Below, piece by piece: positions 55,551 through 64,000 of a stretch of 64,000 bases of DNA (the first letter of the stretch is position 1; every line of letters begins with the position of its first letter). The DNA is from Pollenia angustigena (lineage: Eukaryota > Arthropoda > Insecta > Diptera > Polleniidae), in NCBI GenBank assembly GCA_930367215.1, contig OV884059.1, positions 24,824,945 through 24,888,944 on the forward strand, in the 5' to 3' direction. The notes below the pieces were generated by a model, which worked only from the letters and a program-made list of their open reading frames with translations, made no database searches and had not been told where the DNA came from. The translations under genes were made by a program, and so were the position numbers.

Positions 55551-56215
55551 CCATGAGTCTGGCCAGACCTTTTTTAATGCGTTTAGAATGGAAAATCAAA
55601 ACGTGTGTATGACGGAGGATTAAGAAAAGTCTTAGGTTTCAACGCAACTAATGCAACGCTTATTACATTTTTTGGTCGGAAATTTTAAAAACTTGAAGGA
55701 AATTCGGCTTAATTAAAATGGGTTATGGTTGGATAGACTTTTTCATGGCTAAGCGTGATAAAAAATGGTTTAATATATCCACTAAACGGCTAAATTGGCA
55801 ACACTGCACAACATACAGGAAGCATAAGTAGGAATATGTCTTCCTACCGATATGCATAGCCATTCTACCAGATTTTGTTTGAGTCCCCAATTCTTAGCTT
55901 TTGATCTTTTTTGACAACTTACTGTTAAGGAGAATCTAAATAAATTCAATAGTATTAGCTCAGATCCTCCTAGTGAAAGTAGACAAATTCTCGACCTTTA
56001 AGTTGCTTCAGCAGGCAATTTAACAAGAACTACAGATTGACTTCGCTGATCCTAGAAAGAAACTTTCCTGATACCAGCTTCGAAACGTCCTCCGTATAGA
56101 CCTTTGGGTCAGTAAATGGTTTTTAAAGATTCGATTTCATGCTTTCTTCCAGATATCGATAATGTCCAGCTGTTTTGCGAATTACAATTACAGAATTACA
56201 AATCAAGTAAAACAC
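55551..56215. other. Unassigned DNA, perhaps 5' part of the minus-strand LINE
   Basis: 55551-55720 may still be LINE sequence but is too decayed to translate. The remainder shows nothing recognisable. Confidence 0.35.
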
Positions 56216-56218
56216 TTA

Positions 56219-56436
56219 GGCTCGTTATCACAACTTACCGATAGATAAAAGTATTTTTAACCGGCCTTATAAAAAGTGTTCCATTATTAAAAGTTTACTT
56301 TAACCTAAAGTGAGCGATAAAGTAAATTAAGGTTCATCCTACCTGGTAGGTAAAAGTAAAGTTGTAATAATGGAACACTTTTTATACGACCGATAAAATC
56401 CTACCTTTAGCTTTCGGTAAGTTGTGAAAACAGGCC
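56219..56436. mobile_element. PIF/Harbinger-type MITE, 218 bp, TTA-flanked
   Basis: The left end GGCTCGTTATCACAACTTAC and opposite-strand right end GGCCTGTTTTCACAACTTAC begin inverted arms of about 86 bp with moderate divergence; the inner part TATAAAAAGTGTTCCATTAT is identical in both. TTA lies immediately outside both ends (56216-56218 and 56437-56439). GG-starting ends and a TTA duplication fit PIF/Harbinger. The arms nearly meet, so the transcript would fold into a long hairpin. Confidence 0.83.
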
Positions 56437-56439
56437 TTA

Positions 56440-57282
56440 GTCTGGCAGCTTGAATCAAAAACGATTATACTGAAAACTGTGTTTTATACCTCAAAAAAGG
56501 GTTCATTTACAATTTTTGTTTTGAATTCTTTTATTATGCGCACAAAAAAATTTATATTTAGTTATTACAATATGTTTAAAAAAAAGCGTAACGGATATAC
56601 GAAAATATGCCACTAATTTCTGCTCGCAAAAAAATATGAAGGCTTCTTTTAGGCGGTTTAACACCCCTTTTTCAATATACAACAGAACTATGCCAACATT
56701 GTTGACATATTTATGCATATTTGCCATAAAAATAGATAAAATAAAATAAAATTTCAAAAGAATACATAAAAAATACAATGACTTAAGGATGAAAGGAAGT
56801 ATTGAGAAAATTATGAGGCGAAAAATTTGTGAAGAAAAACTGTAACACAACATTAATTTCATAAACATTTATTTTACTTTTTTATATATTGCAAATTTTT
56901 TATAGTGGAATATTTTAAAGTTTTTTAGAACTAAATAAAATTTATTTGCTTGTCATAAAAATGAAAAAGAATTTTTCTATCAATTTTATTTTGTTTGTTT
57001 CTTTTTTTTAGACATCTGTTTATCTCATTACCTTGTCAAAATATGACATTTCGTCACTTTTTTTTCTTCTTCTTAACATGTTTATTGTTATTACTAATGA
57101 CTTCTAAGCACACTGAGGAGGCTCTTCACTTTTCACTAAAGGACCACAAGCTCATGGACATTGGAAAAAACCCCTCTTATAAACATTCGGTTAGGTTAAC
57201 ATATGTGTAAGGCTTACAGTGGAAAACAAAAGATTAAGGGCAACTAATAAATGTAATCTTTTAAATAAATCTGTTATATCCT
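56440..57282. other. AT-rich non-coding DNA, nothing assigned
   Basis: Short low-complexity frames on both strands only. Confidence 0.4.
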
Positions 57283-57333
57283 CGAGTTATTGATGGCGCT
57301 GGAATAGTACTATTTCTTAAGTACTTTCAATAG
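57283..57333. repeat. Dispersed 50-bp repeat, copy 1
   Basis: GTTATTGATGGCGCTGGAAT through CTATTTCTTAAGTACTTTCA and ATAGAT matches 58329-58382 with few changes. Confidence 0.75.
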
Positions 57334-57385
57334 ATCGTCCCCCAAAAAGTCGTAGTGGAAAAAAACGACAATTAGGGTTTACATA

Positions 57386-57660
57386 GTCTGAGTTCATACG
57401 GCTCATGACTTATTGACATGATTATTCCTTTTTCTTTTTTGAACATGAATTGGCGTTCAAATGATTCATGTCAGGTTGACGACATATTTTTTATTTTGTA
57501 TAGTCGTGCGTATGCATGTGTGCTTTTTTGATATTGAAAACTTAACAAAATTAAACAACGAATGAAAAAGCAAAACGTTAAGACAGTGCATGCATCCGTG
57601 TACTCGTTTCTTTTCCAATAGTCCCTCTCGCCATGAGACATGAGCCGTATGAACACAGAC
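57386..57660. mobile_element. MITE candidate with about 22-bp inverted ends, 275 bp
   Basis: The left end GTCTGAGTTCATACGGCTCA and opposite-strand right end GTCTGTGTTCATACGGCTCA differ at one position. ATA flanks both sides (57383-57385 and 57661-57663), a possible 3-bp duplication. No coding capacity; superfamily undetermined. Confidence 0.75.
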
Positions 57661-57663
57661 ATA

Positions 57664-58251
57664 CAGTTTTCATAAAATATAACCGATAGAATTTTTTTTT
57701 TTTTTGTATATTCACCACTGCTTCTGGCATATATTTTTGTGAACGTTCATGAACAAACTAAGAACGTGAACATTATGGTTTTGTGCCGCATAAGCCACTT
57801 TCCTAAATATCTTTTTAAAAATTAGCTGATTGTATGCTTACTGTTGTGTAGTGAACTGTTGATATTTTATTTGGCTTTAAGAACTTTTGTTCTGTTACAG
57901 CAATGAAGCAAAGCAAGAGTGGCATATATTTTGTACGTTCTTGCATGAGGAATTTTCTGCATTCGCCAAACAGTGGCATGTAGAGCAAAACAACACCTAA
58001 TAACACTTTCAATAGTTGATATGGTGCAAAATGAATTTTACATATTTCAGAAACCAAACAAAATTTCGTGAAACAGGCGTTGTTTTCAGAAAGAGGGTAT
58101 TCAGAATATATATACCCCATACATAATTAAATTTTTTAGAAAATGCTCGGTAGGTCAAACCAATATTGAGCTGACGAAATGTAACTTTAAGGATTAACAA
58201 TCCATAGCACTGATATGTTAGTTAAGATTTTAGATTATCACTGGCACTAAA
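57664..58251. other. AT-rich DNA, nothing assigned
   Basis: Overlapping minus-strand frames near 57815-58200 have no recognisable domain. Confidence 0.4.
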
Positions 58252-58312
58252 GTTTTTTTTTTTTACTTAAACTAATCCTGCGAAGCTCTACGCTTGTCTG
58301 CAGGAGACCAGA
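58252..58312 (-). mobile_element. SINE copy 3, 3'-end fragment
   Basis: A T-rich tail, then ACTTAAACTAATCCTGCGAA and GCTCTACGCTTGTCTGCAGG, match the tail-proximal part of the copies at 12742 and 42144. The tRNA-like head is absent. Confidence 0.65.
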
Positions 58313-58328
58313 GTCTCTATTACTTCCT

Positions 58329-58382
58329 TGAATTATTGATGGCGCTGGAGTAGGACTATTTCTTAAGCACTTTCAATAGATG
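58329..58382. repeat. Dispersed 50-bp repeat, copy 2
   Basis: AATTATTGATGGCGCTGGAG through TCTTAAGCACTTTCAATAGA matches 57283-57333. It directly follows the SINE fragment. Confidence 0.75.
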
Positions 58383-58611
58383 TTGTATGATGGTACTTAC
58401 CCAACAAATGTTCTCTCGCTTGTAGAAGAAGTCAAGGAATTTTACAAAATAAACCTATAAAAGTGGTGAAGGGCGCTTTAGTCGATTTATTAAAGGGAAA
58501 AATTTAATGCGAAAAAAAAACATAAATTCTAGATCTTTTTATGATCTCTAGTTTAAACCACACTTAGGAGCCAAATAAACCACTCAAACTATTTTTTTTC
58601 TTGTTAGGTCC

Positions 58612-59115
58612 AGCACTCAGGGGATGACCCCTACAAATAAATTGCATTATTTTGGAACTAGGAAAATAGGTTATGGGAAGGAGGATAGAGGGATTAGAGC
58701 TTGTGAATATTCGACTTCAACTTATTCATGTTGATGGTAAGAGGGACGACTTCAGCAGATAGTTTAATCCACATACGAAAACTCGGGCCAAAAAAAAAAG
58801 AATCTTCAATGTAATGCGTTCTTCGTTGCACCATCCAATCGATCACAAAACGATGTGCTCTTGAAGAAGAACGGGTATTAAGAACAAAAGTGCGAGTTTC
58901 GGGAACCAGATCCCTAATTTCATCAGAACGCATCCCATTGTAGTACCGATAAAACAGGCAAATACAACCCACATTGCGCGACGGTGCTTAAGCGAGTGAA
59001 TAGAGTTGGATATCCTACTGTCACCAATGAGAACCTCTCCTGCAAGCGGTCGAGAAGCTCCTAAATAGTTTTTGAAGTACTGGCCCACACATAAAAGTTC
59101 AATTCCATTTACGAA
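58612..59115 (-). pseudogene. Non-LTR 3'-end relic, minus strand, copy 2 (5'-truncated)
   Basis: This matches the last part of the copy at 54055. On the minus strand LIGDSRISNSIHSLKHRRAM (about 59030-58970), CLFYRYYNGMRSDEIRDLVPE (first 20 residues, about 58965-58905) and DWMVQRRTHYIEDSFFFGPS (about 58845-58785) give the C-terminal end of the RT protein in two frames. It ends with FRMWIKLSAEVVP and a short 3' UTR with an A-rich tail at about 58590-58611. Copies truncated at the 5' end are normal products of LINE insertion. Confidence 0.75.
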
Positions 59116-60859
59116 GCATGTTTGTGTCAGTATAAGCAATTTTAAATATACATTTAAATAAATTGTTGTTGTTGTCAAACTGCTTGTATCGTTTATTTGG
59201 CTTTTTAAGGGGAATAATTTTTAAAATCCTTAAGAATGTTTGTTTTCAAATGCCTAAATTAAAATTAAACTAACTTTCTGCTGTTCCATTTTTTTTATTC
59301 CCCTGACTGTAAAACTTTTATTAAAAATAAATTCAATTATTAGCCAGTCATGCCTAAGTCAGTCATTGGGTCGGTAATCATTTAAATGCATCATTAACAT
59401 TTCATTTGAAAACAACAGAAAAAATTGTGTAGAGAAAAGTGAAAAAAAATGTTTATGTCTCTGTGAAGAAGGAATAAAAAAAACTAAATACACTCGTGTT
59501 GACATTTGATAAATTATGTTAATTAGTCTATAAGGGAGAGTGAGTGGTTTCATTTGTTTCAAAACACACTAACACAACTTCTTTGGAATTTTTTTTTTTT
59601 TTTTTTTTTATGTGAAGAGACACATAAAGGTAATTGAAAATTGCAGGACGTTTTTTCTACATATAAGTTTAAAGCAGAAGGACAGACCATAAAGGTGTGT
59701 TTGAAACTAATTAATTAAAATTTTTTTATAAGTATGTAATACTTGAATTGAAATTGTGAAGATACTTTAGTTTGTAAAAACAAAACAAATTTAAAATGGT
59801 TTGAATAATTAAATTGGAAAAATTAAGGAAATTAATTTGAAAATGCAAGTAGAGTAAAAAAGACTTAGATATTTTTAAGATCGAGCTATAAGCAAATTTC
59901 ATTCTTCCTAAAAGTATACTTAAGATCTTTACAATTAAAAAACAGACTTTTATGCTGAACAGCTTTTTTCTTTACTTTTATTTCAAGCAATTTATTGTTT
60001 TTATACCCCAAATTTGTATCTTATTCCTTTTATATCTGCATAAAATCTTTTTCACATTATATTATAAATATATATTAGCCATGCTTTCAAATAATCCTCC
60101 TTAAAGTATGCTGCTTTTATTTACCCAAAAAACCATGTGCATTTTCCATTCCTTCTTGCTTTATACTTTGTCCTTACTAATGACCTAACGGTGTTAATGT
60201 TTCTGTAATGTCTGTAATAGGAAAAATTATTACTTATAGATTTTTATCTTTGTTTTAATGACGCCAATCGAACTTCAAAGCTTTTCCGTTTTAAGCAAAA
60301 AAAAAAGAAATATAAACTCAAACCAAAAATATGCTGCAATTATGTTGTTTATTCATATTTTTTGCTGTGTTAAAACCAAAACATATTTTAAGGGAGGCCT
60401 TAGCATAAATATAATTTGTAGATTCTTTTAATGTGTTTCTTTCTTTTACTTAAGATAATTTATAGTTTATATTTTGGTCATTAGTGAAAATACGATAAGA
60501 GCAAAAGTTTTTCCTAAACATTTTTTTTTTTTTTGCTTATAAAACTGTTGTATATTTCTGAGGGGCCTTAATGTAGTGTATAATTTTAGGTGTTGGTTGT
60601 TGGAAATTCTATGGTGTTTGTAATTATTAAAGAAATTCAATAATCTTTTGGCAATAACTTTGTCTGCTGTGTAAAAATTGTAATAGCTTTTTAATTTTTA
60701 TGTGTTTCTTTTTCTTCCCATTTTTTTTTTTTTTTTTTTTTTTTTGTTTTTTTTAAGAATTATGTTGTAAGTTTTTTTGGGATTTAATATAGAAATAAAG
60801 TACAGCTAATAAAGTTGAACGTGCAAGTTTGACAAAGAGATTGAGAAATGATCATTATA
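59116..60859. other. AT-rich non-coding DNA, nothing assigned
   Basis: Contains T runs at 59589-59609 and 60721-60745. No coding sequence or repeat boundary recognised. Confidence 0.45.
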
Positions 60860-61759
60860 AAGGGTGGTCCAACAGTAATGCGCAATGTTAATTGTGATTC
60901 ACACCTTAACGTCAAGCTTTTAGCCCCACTTAATATGACATTTCTTTGTTTCAGTATTTGACAAATTCAACCATGGAGAGGTACACAATTGAGCAGCGCG
61001 TTTAGATCGTTGAAGCCTTTTACGAAAATAGGCTTTCAATTAAAAATGCATTTCGTGATTTTTTTGGCCAGCAAAATCAACCAAAAGTGTCCACAGTCGG
61101 GAGAATTGTGCGCTAATTTTAGCAAAAGCAAATTTGAAAAACCGATGCATCCACAAATAGTAAATGTTTGACGCTTTTTATGGGGTGGCGGCATCATCGG
61201 GCCGTCTTTCTTCGAAAATAAGGTCGTTTATGCAGTTACTGTGAATGGTGTTCGCTATCGCGAGATGATAACGGACTTCTTGTGGCCAGAAATGGAAGAT
61301 ATAGATGTGGACGATATTTCGTTCTAACAGGATGGTGCCACTTGCCACACAGCCAACGAAGCAATGGCTCTTTTACGCGAGAAAGCCGCGTTACCTCACG
61401 TCGTAGCGATATAAATCGGCCGCCATGATAATGCCATTTTACACCATTGGACTTCTTTCTTTGGATATATTTAAAAGAAAAAGCGTACGTCAATACCCAA
61501 CAACAATTTAAGAGCAAAAGGATGAGATAATTCGGCACATCAACGAGTTTGAACATTAATTGTATGTCAGATACATTGATTATAAGGACCATCGGATAGA
61601 AGTATGCCACCGAAGCCGTGGCGAGCATTTGGCCAATATTTTGTTTCACTCATAATTGCCATAGATCCATCTCTTATGATAAAAAATATTAAGATAATTC
61701 ACTGAAAACGTTTTCTTTTATTTTAAATTACCATCGTGCCTTTTGGCTGGTTCGCCCTT
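60860..61759 (+). mobile_element. Tc1/mariner-like transposon, internally deleted
   Basis: The left end AAGGGTGGTCCAACAGTAAT and opposite-strand right end AAGGGCGAACCAGCCAAAAG form diverged inverted repeats, with TA on both sides (60858-60859 and 61760-61761), as expected for this superfamily. A broken transposase lies between them. Confidence 0.82.
60973..61660 (+). pseudogene. Mariner-like transposase, broken and deleted
   Basis: Starting at the ATG at 60973, MERYTIEQRV then IVEAFYENRLSIKNAFRDFF and QPKVSTVGRIV (60973-61110) is the N-terminal DNA-binding helix-turn-helix region, with a stop where a Phe or Tyr is usual. A deletion then removes the first catalytic Asp block. The catalytic domain resumes as GGGIIGPSFFENKVVYAVTV (61187-61245) and REMITDFLWPEMED. 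QDGATCHTANEAMALLREKA (61329-61388) has the second Asp, preceded by a stop. The block with the third Asp is decayed near 61420-61460. The C-terminus continues to about 61650. It cannot be active. Confidence 0.82.
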
Positions 61760-61824
61760 TATTTTATAAAATTATTGGGAACACCAATAAAAGTTAAACC
61801 TTAATAAAATTATTCGTTTTTGAG

Positions 61825-62173
61825 CATGGTGGAATAAACAGGTGGCAGCACTACAGCAGATGACGATTTTTTGCTCTTGCATTGTTTGTCTATGTTTTAG
61901 GTCAAAGTTTTGTTTATGTTTACAAAAAGTCCACGTTTTGTGCTGTGATTATTGTATTTTATTAAAGTTTTTGATCATTTTAAATTAAAATAAATAAGAT
62001 ATTGACCATAATTAAACAAAAATTGGCTAAAAATTTATTTATTTCATTACGTTCTGCGGCACGCTTTGATTTTTGTTTAAAGTATTTTATGACTTAAACG
62101 GTGATGTAATTTCCATTTTTGTTGTAATGTTGTATTTGTTGCCGTAACGATGCCACCTGCTTATTCCACCATG
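61825..62173. mobile_element. P-superfamily-like MITE, copy 2 (349 bp)
   Basis: The ends are CATGGTGGAATAAACAGGTG and, on the opposite strand, CATGGTGGAATAAGCAGGTG. The flanks are identical 8-mers, TTTTTGAG at 61817-61824 and 62174-62181. Both the end sequence and the 8-bp duplication match P-element behaviour. The body matches copy 1 (31460) in reverse orientation over most of its length and encodes nothing. It has inserted about 65 bp beyond the mariner-like element. Confidence 0.9.
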
Positions 62174-62181
62174 TTTTTGAG

Positions 62182-64000
62182 ATTTAATATTATAATATCT
62201 ATAAGCTATTGCCTACTTTTGCAGGTTTTAAATACAGTTGATTGTATTACCTTAAAATTTTGTTTCAATTTAAACTTGTTAAAAACTCTTGCCTACTTTT
62301 TGGCTTCGTTGTCGCATTTGCTTTTAATTTTACAATTTTTAACCATAAAATTGTGCCTTAAAATTGATTTTATCATTTATCATTGTTGTTATAATAAATG
62401 TCATGTTAGTTTTGCGACCAGTTAAACCAACAAACATATTTGAAAATTTGTTGTGTGTTATTATTAACCATCTTTAATTGTATGTCTAGCCTTAAATGCA
62501 TAAAACAATATTCCTGAATAGAGAGTTGTTAAATGCCAACAACTGCATAAATAAAATGTTGCCTATTTCTAAGCACCCAAACAACCAACCAACCAACCAA
62601 CAAAAAATATGAATTGTGTATTGCGGTTTTAAGCGAAAAACGAAAAGCAGCGATTTTCAAATTGCGTGTCGATCGCTCATAATTTTTCGCATTCATGTCT
62701 AAGCAACAATTGTGTGTGTGTTTTATCGTGAAATAAACCAAAGCAAAAAAAAAAAAAAAAATCATACAAAAGAATTAAAAACCACAATCAAATCGATAGC
62801 AATATTTAGCATGTTTTTTTTTTTTTTTATATTTATTTAAGGTTTATTTGTAAATCAAACAAACCAAAACTCCTCTGCCCCCTTAAAATATGCTTTACTT
62901 TTTTAAGAGTTTATCAACTTGACATGCCATGCATTTTTAGTTTTATTCACAAAAACTCAGCTTATCGATAATACTAATCAACAATTCGTGCTGGAATTGT
63001 GAAAAAATAAAATAAATAATGGCCGCAAAAATCAAACATTTAAATTAAACTGGGAGTTTTCTTTAATAAACATTCCAAACAATTGGTTTTAACCGCCTAA
63101 AACTCCTAACCCCGTTGTTCCCCTTTTAAATTTTAATACTTGTTTATGGCTCCAATAAAATGGTCAATTTCAATAATGGCGTGTTTTTCATAGTTTTCAT
63201 ATAAAATTCAAATTTATAACAAACAGAACTTAAAAAAAAAATAAAAAAAAAAATGTGTCATGTTTTTAACATTAGAATTGTTTTTGTTTGTTTTTAATCA
63301 CTACACCCGAAGTTACGTATTTAATAGAGGTTTTGCTTCCAGCACAAAAAAGGGTTATTAGTTAAAAAAAAAAATCTATAAACTGGCAAGTCATTAGAGT
63401 ACTTTTTATGTTCATTAAAAGTATATGGCAAAAAAAAATCTAAACCAAACCAAACGCCCTTATTATTATAGTTTTATCGGTTTTTTTTTTTCTTATATTA
63501 TTTTATTTTTTGTATTTCGTTTCATTTGCTGGTTTTCCTAATGCGGTTATAGGTTTTAGGACATTGTGTGCCAAATACTTTACCAACAATTGTTGGTCAC
63601 ATGTCTAAAGATCTTTATCGTACGGTAACAATTCAGTCAAATGTATGAAGGCATGTAAATTTGCTATGAAATTTAAATATTGATTCGTTAATAAATCATG
63701 ATAAAAATAACCGAGAATAACGTGTATAAAACAAATGAAAAACAATCTAAATAATAGAAATAAATATAAAAATATAAAAACAAAAAAAATCAATGCATAC
63801 TGTTAAGGAGTTTGGATAAATTCAGCCTACTTTTAGGGGTTGTATAAGAAAATTTATTTATATCAGAAAAATTTAACAGCCTCGCTCACAATGTCGACAA
63901 AAACATTAATATTGTATATTTATATTAAAAACAATATTGAAATCAAAAATTGGTTTTTGTTTAGTGTAGATTGTCGCATTCACTGAACTAGACCATAGAC
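62182..64000. other. AT-rich non-coding DNA, nothing assigned
   Basis: A (CCAA)n-like stretch lies at 62581-62602, and A/T runs are common. No coding sequence recognised. Confidence 0.45.

Noticed and set aside
60721..60745. Long T runs as functional polypyrimidine tracts
   Set aside because: Such runs occur throughout the window without following exon candidates; they look like simple-sequence DNA or old poly(A) tails on the minus strand.
1..64000. Endogenous viral or LTR-retrotransposon sequence
   Set aside because: I saw no paired LTRs, protease, integrase or envelope-like motifs; all reverse transcriptase sequences carry non-LTR features.

Overview
The window looks like nuclear DNA of a higher fly (Diptera, probably a calyptrate such as a blowfly or house-fly relative). 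It is very AT-rich, with long A and T runs, and nearly every recognisable piece is a transposable element of a kind common in flies: several non-LTR retrotransposon lineages, hAT and mariner-like transposons, short non-autonomous elements whose ends and 8-bp target duplications point to the P superfamily, a tRNA-derived SINE, and degenerate tandem repeats. The species cannot be fixed from the sequence alone. I found no host gene, rRNA, true tRNA gene or CRISPR array. The window is best read as a transposon graveyard in an intergenic or long intronic region.

Layout. 1-3041: ORF2 (endonuclease plus reverse transcriptase) and tail of a nearly intact non-LTR element, with one frameshift in a T7 run. 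3351-5765: a hAT-type non-autonomous element carrying a decayed insect zinc-finger-like gene. 7542-10290: a dispersed repeat with an internal tandem structure, a TAGTCT-rich minisatellite, and an element with inverted ends that splits the minisatellite. 12615-13440: an RNase H retrotransposon relic split by a SINE. 18235-21030: two mariner-like transposase relics. 21360-22265: a roughly 285-bp tandem repeat. 23935-24540: C-terminus of an R1-type element. 25865-28500: a 29-bp tandem array followed by a hAT-like transposase relic that is itself split by a second, 713-bp hAT element with a perfect 8-bp target duplication.

30460-34740: an RT/RNase H relic split by a P-like MITE (8-bp duplication), then a deleted non-LTR element inserted in a roughly 240-bp repeat and itself split by a 128-bp near-perfect hairpin element with an exact 3-bp duplication. 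36100-37080: a strong G-quadruplex motif and two foldback sequences. 37320-38620: a minus-strand RT/RNase H relic with an in-frame 96-bp duplication. 40850-46900: a dispersed repeat pair, a SINE with visible A and B boxes, and an RTE-like RT relic. 49547-50010: tandem repeats. 53549-59110: a TA-flanked MITE, two minus-strand copies of one non-LTR family, a TTA-flanked Harbinger-type MITE, another MITE candidate and a SINE end. 60860-62173: an internally deleted mariner-like transposon and a second P-like MITE with a perfect 8-bp duplication.

No functional pathway joins these elements. What they share is a layered insertion history, much of which can be read from target duplications and restored reading frames. 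The most notable observations are the P-like MITE pair, the hAT-in-hAT and MITE-in-LINE nestings, the gene-bearing hAT element, and the fly SINE family. Family names given here come from recognised motifs and termini, not from database searches.
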